Positions 1 to 9,393 of a stretch of DNA of 64,000 nt are shown here, one piece after another. The notes under the pieces are model-generated. The model searched no databases. It was not told where the DNA came from and saw only the letters and a program-made list of their open reading frames with translations. A program made the translations under genes and the position numbers. The stretch comes from Pedobacter quisquiliarum (GTDB taxonomy: Bacteria > Bacteroidota > Bacteroidia > Sphingobacteriales > Sphingobacteriaceae). Within the stretch, counting starts at the first letter, position 1. The number at the start of each line of letters is the position of its first letter. Location: contig NZ_BMIL01000011.1 of assembly GCF_014642175.1 (NCBI RefSeq), positions 62,001-126,000 on the forward strand. The letters are read 5' to 3'.

Positions 1-491
1 AAACAGTGACGAATCCTACGGATCCGAGGTACCGCTGGATCTTGTATAAGAAGTTCAGGAACAAAACAGACCTTGCCGGGCACATCGTATTGATGCGGTC
101 GTCTGAAATGGCTTTGATTGAGGCGGAAAGTAAAGCACGTCTGAATGATTTACCGGGAGCCGTAACTGCATTGAATGAACTGCGCAGTAAGCGGAATCTT
201 CAACCACTAACCGCAGCAGCATTTTCGCAAAGCCAGCTTGTTGAGGAGATCTTAACAGAGCGCCGTCGTGAGCTTTGGGGCGAGGGCTTCAGGCTGCTGG
301 ATATCCTGCGTTTACAACAAGCACCGCTGAGAAGAACAGCTACGGAGACTTTCCAAGCGGGCACGACCGCTGTCGGTATTAAGGGGCATTATGTGCTTAA
401 GTTTCCGAATGGCAGCGACCTGGTGCCGAATAGTCCATATTACCTGTTTTCAATACCGGTAAACGAGATCAACACCAATCCAAATCTATAA
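1..491 (+). CDS. SusD/RagB-like outer-membrane lipoprotein, C-terminal part
   Basis: The reading frame is open at the left window edge, so only the C-terminal ~162 residues are present. SusD-family proteins are surface lipoproteins that bind glycans or other nutrients next to a SusC-type TonB receptor. The diagnostic part is the late helical segment with ILTERRRELWGEG followed by RLLDILR, which is the conserved end of SusD/RagB proteins; the preceding AVTALNELRSKR segment is also typical. The gene ends before a strong terminator. A SusC partner would be expected upstream, outside the window; the receptor that follows downstream is of the Oar type and probably a separate unit. Confidence 0.85.
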   Translation, partial: TVTNPTDPRYRWILYKKFRNKTDLAGHIVLMRSSEMALIEAESKARLNDLPGAVTALNELRSKRNLQPLTAAAFSQSQLVEEILTERRRELWGEGFRLLDILRLQQAPLRRTATETFQAGTTAVGIKGHYVLKFPNGSDLVPNSPYYLFSIPVNEINTNPNL

Positions 492-509
492 GCTTAAGTC
501 TAACTTATT

Positions 510-543
510 AAAAGGTCCATACTGTCAGCAGTATGGACCTTTT
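510..543 (+). terminator. Rho-independent terminator after the SusD-like gene
   Basis: A perfect 15-bp stem (510-524 with 529-543) and a 4-nt loop TCAG, followed by further T-rich sequence. It lies 19 bp after the stop codon of the SusD-like gene and separates it from receptor 1. Confidence 0.9.
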
Positions 544-708
544 CTTTCTTAAGCAATGGTGAAGCTTCTTCCAAAGGCCGCATATAAAATTATTTATTGA
601 TTTATCATTAAAATATAATTTGTTGATGTAACTATTTATTAATTTAAAGTAAGGTTTCTCTTAACATGTCATTAACAACTTCGCAACATAAAACAATAAC
701 ATATCTAT

Positions 709-3700
709 ATGAAAAGAAAACTACTGTTTGCCCTCTTGTTGCTATGTTATGGCATCAAGAACCCGCTTCTTGCGCAAACCACGCAAGCATCTATTTTAGG
801 TATTGTTACAGGTCCGGATAAGCGGCCTGTGCCTGGCGCCTCCGTGCAGGTGACCAACAACTCCACTGGATTTACGACCAGGACTTCAACCGATGCCCAG
901 GGTGCCTACACTTTCCGGGAACTTCCGCTTGGCGGACCTTATACGGTAAAGGTTATTTACATGGGATTGGGTGAACAAACCAAAACCGGCTATACGTTGA
1001 ACTTCGGCGATGTTGTGCGTGCCAATATTGGTCTTGAAGAGTCGTCACAGGTATTGGAGACTGTTCAGATTTTAGGATCAGGGCTGCAGAATAAAGTGCA
1101 GAATTTTGGTGCGTCGACGGAGATCTCCGCAAAAACGATGACCCAACTACCAGTTAATGGGCGGAACTTCTCCAACTTGATGGACCTATCGCCATTAAGT
1201 CGGGGCGGCGGTATTTCCGGACAGCTGGGCTCTTCTACCAATTATACGATTGATGGTATGAGTGCTAAAAATCCAACATCCGCTGGTAGTACGACCAGCA
1301 GAAGCGGGGCACCGTATTCCATTTCTATTGAAGCGGTAAGGGAATTTAAGGTGGTTACGAATCAATATGATGTTACCATGGGCAGAGCAGGCGGCGGTAC
1401 GGTAACCGCAGTAACAAAATCAGGAACCAACACAACAAGTGGCAGTGCCTTCATGTACGGTCGTGCAGACTGGCTGGCCAGCCCCTATGATATTCGAGGG
1501 ATCAAACGGGATAACGACTTTTCCACTTACCAATATGGATTTACGTTGGGGGGACCGATCATAAAAAACAAGCTGCATTACTTTGTTGGGTTGGATCATC
1601 AGAAAGATGCACGTCCGCTGATTATTGCAGACATCAACGGTCCTGCTGATGAAGCCCGTTTCCGCATTACAAACTCCACATTATCTGAGTTCCTGGATAT
1701 TGCCAGAACGCAATATGGTGTAGCAAACTCGCCGCAATATGGGACCTTTGACAAGAAGAGAGGCAGTGATGCGGCATTTGCACGGTTGGACTGGCAGATC
1801 AATGATCAGAATCTTTTAACGATTCGTGACAATTATACGAACGACAGAAATCCATTAGGCCTTGCAGATAATACGGCCATTAACTTTTTTGAAAGTTATG
1901 GTAATGATAAGAATGTCGACAACAGTTTACTGGCAACCTTACGTTCTACGGTTAGCAGCAAAGTTACCAATGAGCTGAAAGTGCAGCACCTATATACTTA
2001 TCAGGCGAGTACGCAGAACGAGCAACTAGGCTTTGCTGTTCCAAGAGCGATTGTGAACAACGTTCAATCCACATTGGCGGATGGCACAACAGCAAACACG
2101 GCCATCCAAATTGGTGGGCACCGCTTCGCTCAGGAAGGATTTACAAATAATGTGTTCCAGCTGGTGGACAACCTTTACTATAACACCGAAAAAATCAAAT
2201 TCACTTTCGGCTTTGATGTGATGTACACCCGTGCGAAATCGCTTTACGGTAGTGAGGTAAACGGACGTTTCGAATACACCAATAATGCGGCGGGCACATC
2301 GCTAGATAACTTTAGGAATCGCCTGCCGAACAGGTTCTACCGGGAGGTGCCTTTGGTTGATGACCCAACGGTTCGGGCCAGTATCTGGAACACTGCGTTA
2401 TATGGACAGATGCAGACCAAGCTTGCTAAAGGGTTAGACTTTGTGGGCGGCATTCGGGTTGACTACAGTTCATACCCGAAGTCTCCACTTAACCAGACGC
2501 TGCTGGATGAGGTGGGTGTAAGAACGGATAACAAGTTAACGCAGTTTCTGATCCAGCCGAGGGTTCAGTTCAACTGGGACATCAATGAAAATCGGACAGA
2601 CTTTGTTCGTTTCGGTGCTGGTATCTTCGGCTCTGATGTAAACAATTATGTAACCATTAACAACCTGACTTTCGATGGTACACATCTGGCGACCCTGGAT
2701 GTAATCAATGAGAATGTACCGACCCCTGACTTCATCGGGTACCGAAATGGTACGGTAGAGGCACCCTCGCTGTCGGCTTTACAGTTGCCAACCATCAACA
2801 CCTATGCTGAAGATGCCAAGATCCCCGTTGTGTACAAGGCCAATGTGTCCTACAGCAAATTGCTGACGAGTAAACTTAAAGTAGGTGTGACCGGCTATGC
2901 AACGTTTGGTCGCAACAACTACATGTATGTAGACCGGAATATGGCCGCAACACCTTTCTTTACTTTACCAAATGAAGCTAACCGCGGTGTGTTTGTTCCT
3001 GTCATGCCTGCAAACGGATCACCGGACTGGAAAACCGCACGTATCAGCAACAGATTCGGTCGTGTGCTGGAACTAAATAGCCAGGGTAAGGTAAACCAAT
3101 TTGCAGTAGTGCTTGACGCTACATGGCAGTATTTCAAGGATGGAGAGATTACGACCAGTTTCACCTGGAACGACACAAAGGACAATACTTCATTCAACGG
3201 GAACGTTGCGAATTCCGCCACATTATCGCTACCGGTTATTGACGACCCAAGGGATTTAAGTGTGATCAGCTATTCTGATAACCAGTTTAGAAACAAGCTG
3301 GTGATCTATGGTACCCTCCCTACTTTCTATGGCGTAACTGTCGGAGTTCGATACTCTGGTATTGGCGGAACACGATATAGTTTATTGTCGGGCGCAAATA
3401 ACAACGGCGACTTTGTGGCCACGAATGACCTCGCTTACATCTTTGACCGCAATGACCCGAACGTGCCTGAAACCGTTCGCTCCGGCTTACAAAGAATTAT
3501 GGATAATCCAGATGCAAGTCAGAGTTTAAAAGATTATATCAACAACTATTCAGGTCAAATTGCGAGACGTAATGGCGGGGTTAACGAATTCTTCGGGATA
3601 GTAGACTTAAGGATCAGCAAAAAGTTCAAGTTTAACAAAACCCAGAACCTGGAGATCTCAGGAGACATCTTCAACTTTGCCAACTTGTTGAACAAGAAAT

Positions 3701-3912
3701 GGGGCGTAAACGAGTCCTTAGGCAATCAGGCTTTATATGCACTGAATGGACGTGCGGCGGTGGCAGCAACACCAACAGCACCCGCAGTGCCCGCAGTACC
3801 GAATTATGATGCTGCAGCACGTAGTTTCAACTATCGCGTAAATAACGCAGGGATTGTGAATCCTTCAGGAAACCCATATCAGTTCCAGATTGGGTTACGT
3901 TATGGTTTCTAG
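709..3912 (+). CDS. Oar-like TonB-dependent receptor with carboxypeptidase-regulatory domain (receptor 1)
   Basis: A 1067-residue outer-membrane receptor. It has a signal peptide (residues 1-22, ending LLA-Q), an Ig-like carboxypeptidase-regulatory domain (~27-110, with GPDKRPVPGASV), a plug domain (~115-235, with LPVNGRNFSNLMDLSP and VREFKVVTNQYD), then a long beta-barrel that ends in a terminal Phe (GLRYGF), as expected for BAM insertion. It belongs to the Oar/CirA-like group, which usually lacks a SusD partner; none follows here. The substrate cannot be read from sequence. It is a clear paralogue of the receptor at 24231-27446, with many shared blocks through plug and barrel. An Ala/Pro/Thr-rich insertion near residue 1020 (AATPTAPAVPAVP) is absent from the paralogue. 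Confidence 0.93.
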   Translation: MKRKLLFALLLLCYGIKNPLLAQTTQASILGIVTGPDKRPVPGASVQVTNNSTGFTTRTSTDAQGAYTFRELPLGGPYTVKVIYMGLGEQTKTGYTLNFGDVVRANIGLEESSQVLETVQILGSGLQNKVQNFGASTEISAKTMTQLPVNGRNFSNLMDLSPLSRGGGISGQLGSSTNYTIDGMSAKNPTSAGSTTSRSGAPYSISIEAVREFKVVTNQYDVTMGRAGGGTVTAVTKSGTNTTSGSAFMYGRADWLASPYDIRGIKRDNDFSTYQYGFTLGGPIIKNKLHYFVGLDHQKDARPLIIADINGPADEARFRITNSTLSEFLDIARTQYGVANSPQYGTFDKKRGSDAAFARLDWQINDQNLLTIRDNYTNDRNPLGLADNTAINFFESYGNDKNVDNSLLATLRSTVSSKVTNELKVQHLYTYQASTQNEQLGFAVPRAIVNNVQSTLADGTTANTAIQIGGHRFAQEGFTNNVFQLVDNLYYNTEKIKFTFGFDVMYTRAKSLYGSEVNGRFEYTNNAAGTSLDNFRNRLPNRFYREVPLVDDPTVRASIWNTALYGQMQTKLAKGLDFVGGIRVDYSSYPKSPLNQTLLDEVGVRTDNKLTQFLIQPRVQFNWDINENRTDFVRFGAGIFGSDVNNYVTINNLTFDGTHLATLDVINENVPTPDFIGYRNGTVEAPSLSALQLPTINTYAEDAKIPVVYKANVSYSKLLTSKLKVGVTGYATFGRNNYMYVDRNMAATPFFTLPNEANRGVFVPVMPANGSPDWKTARISNRFGRVLELNSQGKVNQFAVVLDATWQYFKDGEITTSFTWNDTKDNTSFNGNVANSATLSLPVIDDPRDLSVISYSDNQFRNKLVIYGTLPTFYGVTVGVRYSGIGGTRYSLLSGANNNGDFVATNDLAYIFDRNDPNVPETVRSGLQRIMDNPDASQSLKDYINNYSGQIARRNGGVNEFFGIVDLRISKKFKFNKTQNLEISGDIFNFANLLNKKWGVNESLGNQALYALNGRAAVAATPTAPAVPAVPNYDAAARSFNYRVNNAGIVNPSGNPYQFQIGLRYGF

Positions 3913-3936
3913 CGATTGCCAGAAGATATAAAAAGC

Positions 3937-3968
3937 AGAAGCCGTTTCATTCGCATGAAACGGCTTCT
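3937..3968 (+). terminator. Terminator between convergent receptor 1 and DUF808 gene
   Basis: 14-bp perfect stem (3937-3950 with 3955-3968), loop TCGC, followed by TTTTATTA on the plus strand. It sits between convergent genes and could also serve the minus-strand gene. Confidence 0.88.
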
Positions 3969-3994
3969 TTTATTACAGGCTAATTGTATAAGCC

Positions 3995-4858
3995 TTATTT
4001 GAACGCGCTGAACAACTTTTTGCCTCCGGTGATTACGGCAACGGCAATTAAACCGCCAATAAGTCCGTAGGCAAGTTCTTTCAATGTTGATGGCACTTTT
4101 GGATACAGATGGTGTACATATTCTATGTTGTGAACGAATATACCCCCCGCAACCATGATTAAGGCGATCGTACCTACGATGGCAAGAATCCTAATGATGA
4201 TGGGTAGGGCTTTAACAAGCAAATGTCCGAGTTTCGAGATGAAGCCTTTGTCGCCCGAACTTTTGATCAGCGAATAGCCAGCATCATCCATTCTCACAAT
4301 CACAGCGACAATGCCATATACACCAACCGTAGCCAATAGCGCAACGACCGAAACGGTCAGGATCTGTATTGTAAGCTGTTCATCTAATACGGTCCCCAGT
4401 GCAATGATCACGATTTCCACAGAAAGAATAAAGTCCGTCAGTACTGCCGATTTCACCTTTGCTTTCTCTGCGTCGGCGCCAGTCAGTTCAACTTCTTTGA
4501 CGACTTCATGGCCGGCTTTATTTCGATGGAAAAGAAACTCAATGATCTTCTCCACCCCTTCATAGGCCAGGTAGAAACCGCCCAGAATCAGGATGAACTT
4601 AATTGCGATGGGGAAAAAGGCATTCAGCAATAGGGCGATGGGGACGATGATCAGTTTATTCAACAAGGACCCTTTAGTAATTGCCCAGAGAACTGGAATT
4701 TCACGAGAGGCCAAAAAGCCAGTGGCTTTCTCCGCATTTACGGCTAAATCATCACCAAGGATGCCTGCAGTTTTTCTGGTTGCGAGTTTCGCGGTTACCG
4801 CGACATCATCCATTAAAGCAGCTATATCATCTAAAATTGCAAAAAAACCTGAGGCCAT
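3995..4858 (-). CDS. DUF808 family (YedI-like) inner-membrane protein
   Basis: 287 residues. The N-terminal block ASGFFAILDDIAALMDDVAV and the following KTAGILGDDLAVNAE are hallmarks of the DUF808/YedI family. Several hydrophobic segments follow (about 70-100, 135-190, 215-245, 262-280), consistent with a polytopic inner-membrane protein. Its biochemical role is not established. It is convergent with receptor 1 and has no operon partner that I can see. Length and start fit the family. Confidence 0.9.
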   Translation of the reverse strand: MASGFFAILDDIAALMDDVAVTAKLATRKTAGILGDDLAVNAEKATGFLASREIPVLWAITKGSLLNKLIIVPIALLLNAFFPIAIKFILILGGFYLAYEGVEKIIEFLFHRNKAGHEVVKEVELTGADAEKAKVKSAVLTDFILSVEIVIIALGTVLDEQLTIQILTVSVVALLATVGVYGIVAVIVRMDDAGYSLIKSSGDKGFISKLGHLLVKALPIIIRILAIVGTIALIMVAGGIFVHNIEYVHHLYPKVPSTLKELAYGLIGGLIAVAVITGGKKLFSAFK

Positions 4859-5071
4859 ATTGTTTTAATTATCGGGGCGCAAAATATGTATTGAAAATGA
4901 GAATCGCATAGCCATTCTCTACTTTGCAGCTGAACAGGCAAATGGAATACCAGAATTATTGTAACAGGTCGCATTGATGTTGCGGCAAAAATCATCAACC
5001 GCAAAAAAATAGGATCAGCAAAGCAGCCTAAACTGATGTTACTGATCCCGCAGGCGTTGATTAAACCAGAT

Positions 5072-5341
5072 TTACTTCTGGTCGTTCGTCAATCCCCGAC
5101 CAGTTTTATGCTGTAGTTCATCTATGCGTTTTGATGCATCTGATTTACTTAAGGTCTCATCGAAGGGCTCACCGGCTTCATCTGACAAGGTTTTAAGGTA
5201 AGATTGCTGCGCACCCGTCATAGGTTCATTGCCCGTAGTCCATTCGTCAGGATCTTTGACGGTGTTCGACCCCTTTATTTCTGCATTTTCACTTTGCGTA
5301 TTTTCTTGTTCATTGAACAATTCATCTTGTGTGTTTTCCAT
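5072..5341 (-). CDS. DUF3072 small protein
   Basis: 89 residues, acidic and hydrophilic, no signal peptide or membrane segment. The C-terminal half matches the DUF3072 pattern: DPDEWTTGNEPMTGAQQSYL, then LSDEAGEPFDETLSKSDAS and IDELQHKTGR. DUF3072 proteins are small soluble proteins of unknown function. The Gln/Glu/Asn-rich N-terminus is probably disordered. It stands alone, divergent from the oxidoreductase that follows. Confidence 0.85.
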   Translation of the reverse strand: MENTQDELFNEQENTQSENAEIKGSNTVKDPDEWTTGNEPMTGAQQSYLKTLSDEAGEPFDETLSKSDASKRIDELQHKTGRGLTNDQK

Positions 5342-5472
5342 AGGTTAATTCGCTAGAATATAGATGGATCAACAGATTAACACAGGCTTTGTTTTGCAAA
5401 GATTGTACAAGTGCAGCCCAAGCTTATTTCTCCAAAAATCTTAAACACATCATGATCTCTCGTGTTGCTTAG

Positions 5473-6807
5473 ATGATCAACCGACCAACCATGGATGCAG
5501 AACCAATATCACGTAAGGACTTCCTATCAATCACTGGCAAATCTGTCGCGCTCGGCGTAGCGGGCACATTAGCTGCCAATAGCTTATTAAACCAAAACGT
5601 ACTGGCACAAACCAGGCCGCGTCCGCTCTCACCGCCTGCAAAGATCCCCGCCGGCGTGGAGGAGCCTATCGTGTTGGAGGCATGGAAGTCGGATGTGGAC
5701 CAGCAATCAGGCCCTACGCCTACCCCACTTCCTCCGGACAGCAGGGTTGGCTATGCAGTCGTGGGCTTAGGTCATTTAGCCCTGGAGGAAGTGCTGCCTG
5801 CGCTATCCAGCTGTGAAAAGTCAAAGTTAACAGCACTTGTAAGTGGCAGCCCGGAGAAGATGAAAAAAGTGGCGGCGCAGTATGGCATAAAACCCGAAAG
5901 CTGCTACAGCTATGAAACGTACGATCAGTTGAAGAACAATCAGGAGGTGGATGTCATATACATCATCCTACCAAATGCCTTGCACAAGGAGTATGTAGTG
6001 CGTGGGGCAAAGGCAGGCAAACATATCCTATGTGAGAAGCCAATGGCGGTATCATCAAAGGAATGTAAGGAAATGATTGCAGCCTGCAATGCTGCGAAGG
6101 TAAAGTTGATGGTGGCCTACAGAATTCAGTATCAGCCACATAACAGGAAGCTTCGGGAGCTGCTACAGAACAAGACCTTTGGTGCGCCGAAGTTGATTGA
6201 AGCTTCCAATTCTCAAAGCAGCGCCAACCCGGCACATTGGCGCCATAAAAAAACACTTGCAGGCGGTGGTGCCTTACCAGACATTGGCTTGTATTGTTTG
6301 AACACCAACCGGTTTATTCTGGGCGAAGAGCCTACAGAGGTTTTTGCTTACCAATACAGCACGCCGGGCAATCCGCTGTTCACAGAAGTTGAGGAGTTGA
6401 TGAGCTGGCAAATGCGTTTTCCGAGTGGCGTGATTGCAAGTTGTGCAACCGACTATAACGTTCATGAAAGTCGCAGGTACCGCGTGCTCTGTGAAAAAGG
6501 CTGGTTGAACATGGATAAGGCTTATGCATATAAAGGTCAGAAGTTGAGCACGGCAAGAGCAGAGGGTAAAATGGAGCGACAGGAGGAAATTGGCCTGTCG
6601 GAGACGAACCAGTTTGCTGCAGAGATGGACCACTTTTCGGATTGCATCCTCAAGAACAAACGACCATTTACGCCAGGTGAAGAAGGCTTACAGGACCACA
6701 TCTTAATGGAGGCAATCTATGAATCTGCGAGAACAGGGAAGCCCGTAAAGCTGACGCATAAGGTTACTCAGCCACTTCGTGGGCCCGAGCCAGAAATAGC
6801 TGGTTAA
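5473..6807 (+). CDS. Gfo/Idh/MocA-family oxidoreductase with Tat-like leader
   Basis: 444 residues. The N-terminus carries SRKDFLS followed by a hydrophobic stretch (residues 13-45) ending VLAQT, resembling a Tat leader in which one of the two Arg is Lys, so periplasmic export is plausible but unproven. The Rossmann domain follows (GYAVVGLGHLALEEVLPAL, ~95-115), then the family motif HILCEKPMA near residue 192. This matches the glucose-fructose oxidoreductase-like NAD(P) sugar oxidoreductases. A second in-frame ATG (5491) lies six codons downstream and is an equally good start. Its stop codon shares the palindrome TTAA with the stop of the convergent response regulator. Confidence 0.9.
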   Translation: MINRPTMDAEPISRKDFLSITGKSVALGVAGTLAANSLLNQNVLAQTRPRPLSPPAKIPAGVEEPIVLEAWKSDVDQQSGPTPTPLPPDSRVGYAVVGLGHLALEEVLPALSSCEKSKLTALVSGSPEKMKKVAAQYGIKPESCYSYETYDQLKNNQEVDVIYIILPNALHKEYVVRGAKAGKHILCEKPMAVSSKECKEMIAACNAAKVKLMVAYRIQYQPHNRKLRELLQNKTFGAPKLIEASNSQSSANPAHWRHKKTLAGGGALPDIGLYCLNTNRFILGEEPTEVFAYQYSTPGNPLFTEVEELMSWQMRFPSGVIASCATDYNVHESRRYRVLCEKGWLNMDKAYAYKGQKLSTARAEGKMERQEEIGLSETNQFAAEMDHFSDCILKNKRPFTPGEEGLQDHILMEAIYESARTGKPVKLTHKVTQPLRGPEPEIAG

Positions 6808-7475
6808 ATTACTTTAAGGTCTTTGCAATAAGCGACGAGCTGTTCGTTGCTGGAGATATTCAGCGTGCTTTTTATGGCATGTAGCCTTTTCTCAACGCTG
6901 CTTAATCCCGCAGGGCGGATGTTACTCTTTTGAAGATATACGGGGATGTCTTTTTGGGCCGTACCCTGAGCCAGCAGCTGAATGATGGTTTTATCGTAAG
7001 CTGTGAAGTCAAACTTCTGCTGCATGCCGTTACGCTGGCGTAAGTTCGGAGAGAAATAGACTGCGTTTTTAGTGATGGATTCTATGGCAATCCGGAGGTC
7101 TTTTGCATCACCACGTGCTTTTGGCACAAAGGCATCCGCACCGAGTTCATTGATGAAGGTACTTGCAACAGCCATCCTGTTTTCTATTGAAAAGACAAGC
7201 GTCTTGATGTCCGGCTGTATCGCCTTCACCGCTTTAATCAGGTCCAGACCACTAATAAGTTCCTGGGGAATGTCGGTATCAAAGGAGATGTCTGTTATGA
7301 GCAGTTGGTATGGCTGATTTTCAGAAAGTGCTTTTTTGATTCTGCTGAGGGCATCGTCACAGTAGTAAACATAATCCCGGGCATCATAATGGATGCCCAG
7401 ATCCGTTAAGGTTTTCTGTACGGAAATGCTGATGCTTTCATGGTCTTCAGCGATAAGTACTTTTTTGAACATCAT
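6804..7475 (-). CDS. Response regulator, receiver plus LuxR-like DNA-binding domain
   Basis: 223 residues. The receiver domain (~4-125) has acidic residues E10/D11, the predicted phospho-acceptor D62 in LLITDISFD, and the conserved Lys in FVPKARG. The C-terminal region (~150-220) fits a divergent NarL/LuxR-type HTH (TIIQLLAQGTAQKDIPVYL), although the recognition helix departs from the consensus. Its start overlaps the 3-prime end of the histidine kinase gene by 4 bp, so the pair is translationally coupled and should form a two-component system. Confidence 0.88.
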   Translation of the reverse strand: MMFKKVLIAEDHESISISVQKTLTDLGIHYDARDYVYYCDDALSRIKKALSENQPYQLLITDISFDTDIPQELISGLDLIKAVKAIQPDIKTLVFSIENRMAVASTFINELGADAFVPKARGDAKDLRIAIESITKNAVYFSPNLRQRNGMQQKFDFTAYDKTIIQLLAQGTAQKDIPVYLQKSNIRPAGLSSVEKRLHAIKSTLNISSNEQLVAYCKDLKVI

Positions 7476-9202
7476 ATTGGCGTGTTGGAATGGAAGAAGA
7501 GTTTGATTTTCAATCCCCCTTCCGGTGGTGTGTCAAAGGTAATTTCACCATTTATACTTTTTATACGGCTTCCCGTATTTTTAAGACCATTACCCTGTTG
7601 GCGCCTGGAATCTATGCCCTTGCCATTATCCTGGTAGCTGATGGATGCATAATCTGCCCCGCGCTCAAAGTTCAGCAGCACAATGGTCGCGTGGCTGTGC
7701 TTTTTCATGTTCACCATCAGTTCCTGAAGTATGTGCTCCAGCTCATATTGAACGTTTCCTGGTATGTTTTCCCAATAAGCTGCGGTGTTGCCGGTTATGG
7801 TAATGCTGGTTGTGCCTGTAGCAAATGACTTCAACAACTTGTCAATTTTGTGGCTGAAGCCGTCTGCATCGGCAAGTGCTGTTGGTATGTCGTAGGAGAT
7901 GTCACGTGATTTTTCGTACATCAGTTCTAGTTTGTCTAAGATCTCTTCCTTGTTCAAGTCCAGGTCATTATCAATTTCTGTGATGACGCGATAAAGTCCA
8001 TTGGCGACGACATCGTGCACGCGTTTAGAGGTTTTCAGCTGATGTTCCTGAATTTCATGCTGTTTTTCCGCAATCATCCTTGCTTTTCTTTTGCGGAACC
8101 AGAGCACCGCAATGATGGCCGTAGCGATAAACACCAATGTACCGAGCAGGATCAATAAATCACGCACTGCCACTTTATACGTTTGCTCAACATTAAGCTG
8201 TTGGAGTTGTAAGTTCTCCGTCTTGCGCTTTTCACTCTCGTAACGGATAAGGGCGAACTGATTTTTGGCTGCATTTCTCACCAGTTGAATGCTGTCACTT
8301 AACCTTTTGTAGCTTTTGAAGTAGGTTTTTAGTGTATTACCTGAGCTGAGATCAACCAGCTTCTGCAATGCTTCCAGACGATCTGTGGGGTTGTTAATTT
8401 GCAGGGCGGTGTTATGCATTCGCAATGCATACGCCAACGCGCGTGCCCGATCAGCACTTTGATTTACCTCTACAAGGTAGTTCAGGCTGGCAATTTGTTG
8501 CTGCTTATTGCCGATTTGTTCCCGAATACGTAATCCTCGTTCCAGCTCAGGATTTGCATTGTAGGTACTATCCTGAAGCCATTTGGTATAAGCCATATTG
8601 GAAAGTGCCCGCGCATAATCGGCTTCGCTGAGATTATTCTTCAATACCAAAGCGTAAAAGGCCAATGCTTTCTGGTAGTCACCTTTCCTGCGGTGCGCAT
8701 TCGCAATGTTGTTCTGAAGTATAAGGCGTGTTGCCTCGTCGGAGGTGTAAAGCAATGCTTCATTAAAGAAAGCGGCCGCACGGTCATAGGCTTCCAGCAA
8801 ATAGCAGCTGTTGCCTAAGTTATTCAGGTTAGATTGAATGTAGATGTGCTGGGTAGTATCGTTCTTGTTGAAATATTGGATCGCGTTGAGTGAAAGCTCT
8901 TGTCCACCGTACAAATCGCCCTTGTCGCTGGACAGGATTGCCATGTTCAGCAGGCATTTTCCAACACCTAAGCTATCTTGTGCAGCTAGAAAGACATCTT
9001 TTGCTTTATCGAAGTATAAATAAGCACTGTCTGCATTTTCATTATCCCTGAAAGCCACCGCCTGATCATAGGCAACGTTGAGCTTTGCCTTCGGGGGCTT
9101 GGGCGACTGTTTACTACAAGCTGCAACAATGATGATTGCGACAAGGCCGCAGATCCACTTCTGTTTAGGTTTGCTTTGCTGTTGAGACATTGCTGCAAAC
9201 AT
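7472..9202 (-). CDS. TPR lipoprotein-type sensor histidine kinase
   Basis: 576 residues. Lipobox-like VAAC (Cys29) after a hydrophobic segment; TPR-like helical repeats (~40-300); a coiled stretch; one membrane segment (~348-370); the DHp helix with candidate phospho-His396 in KRVHDVVANGLY; then a GHKL ATPase domain with N-box ELMVNMKKHSHA (~494-505), DNGKGI (~525) and GNGLKNTG (~537). This is the LytS/NarL-type kinase layout common in Bacteroidota, with a TPR sensor outside the inner membrane. ATG codons at residues 1 and 5 are both possible starts. The partner regulator overlaps its end by 4 bp. Confidence 0.9.
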   Translation of the reverse strand: MFAAMSQQQSKPKQKWICGLVAIIIVAACSKQSPKPPKAKLNVAYDQAVAFRDNENADSAYLYFDKAKDVFLAAQDSLGVGKCLLNMAILSSDKGDLYGGQELSLNAIQYFNKNDTTQHIYIQSNLNNLGNSCYLLEAYDRAAAFFNEALLYTSDEATRLILQNNIANAHRRKGDYQKALAFYALVLKNNLSEADYARALSNMAYTKWLQDSTYNANPELERGLRIREQIGNKQQQIASLNYLVEVNQSADRARALAYALRMHNTALQINNPTDRLEALQKLVDLSSGNTLKTYFKSYKRLSDSIQLVRNAAKNQFALIRYESEKRKTENLQLQQLNVEQTYKVAVRDLLILLGTLVFIATAIIAVLWFRKRKARMIAEKQHEIQEHQLKTSKRVHDVVANGLYRVITEIDNDLDLNKEEILDKLELMYEKSRDISYDIPTALADADGFSHKIDKLLKSFATGTTSITITGNTAAYWENIPGNVQYELEHILQELMVNMKKHSHATIVLLNFERGADYASISYQDNGKGIDSRRQQGNGLKNTGSRIKSINGEITFDTPPEGGLKIKLFFHSNTPI

Positions 9203-9393
9203 ACAAGTTTATCGATGCAAAGCGATGTATGTAGCCTGGCCTCTGAATTATTGAAGCAAGCTTCTGGAGTGCTCCATGTGATAGCCTTCAAGTTTATTCA
9301 GTATCCGGATCAACTCCATTTTATCGTGGTGATCGATAACACGCTCTTAAAAATATTTAAGGCCCGGACATACTTAGTGGCGCTTTTTTTTGT

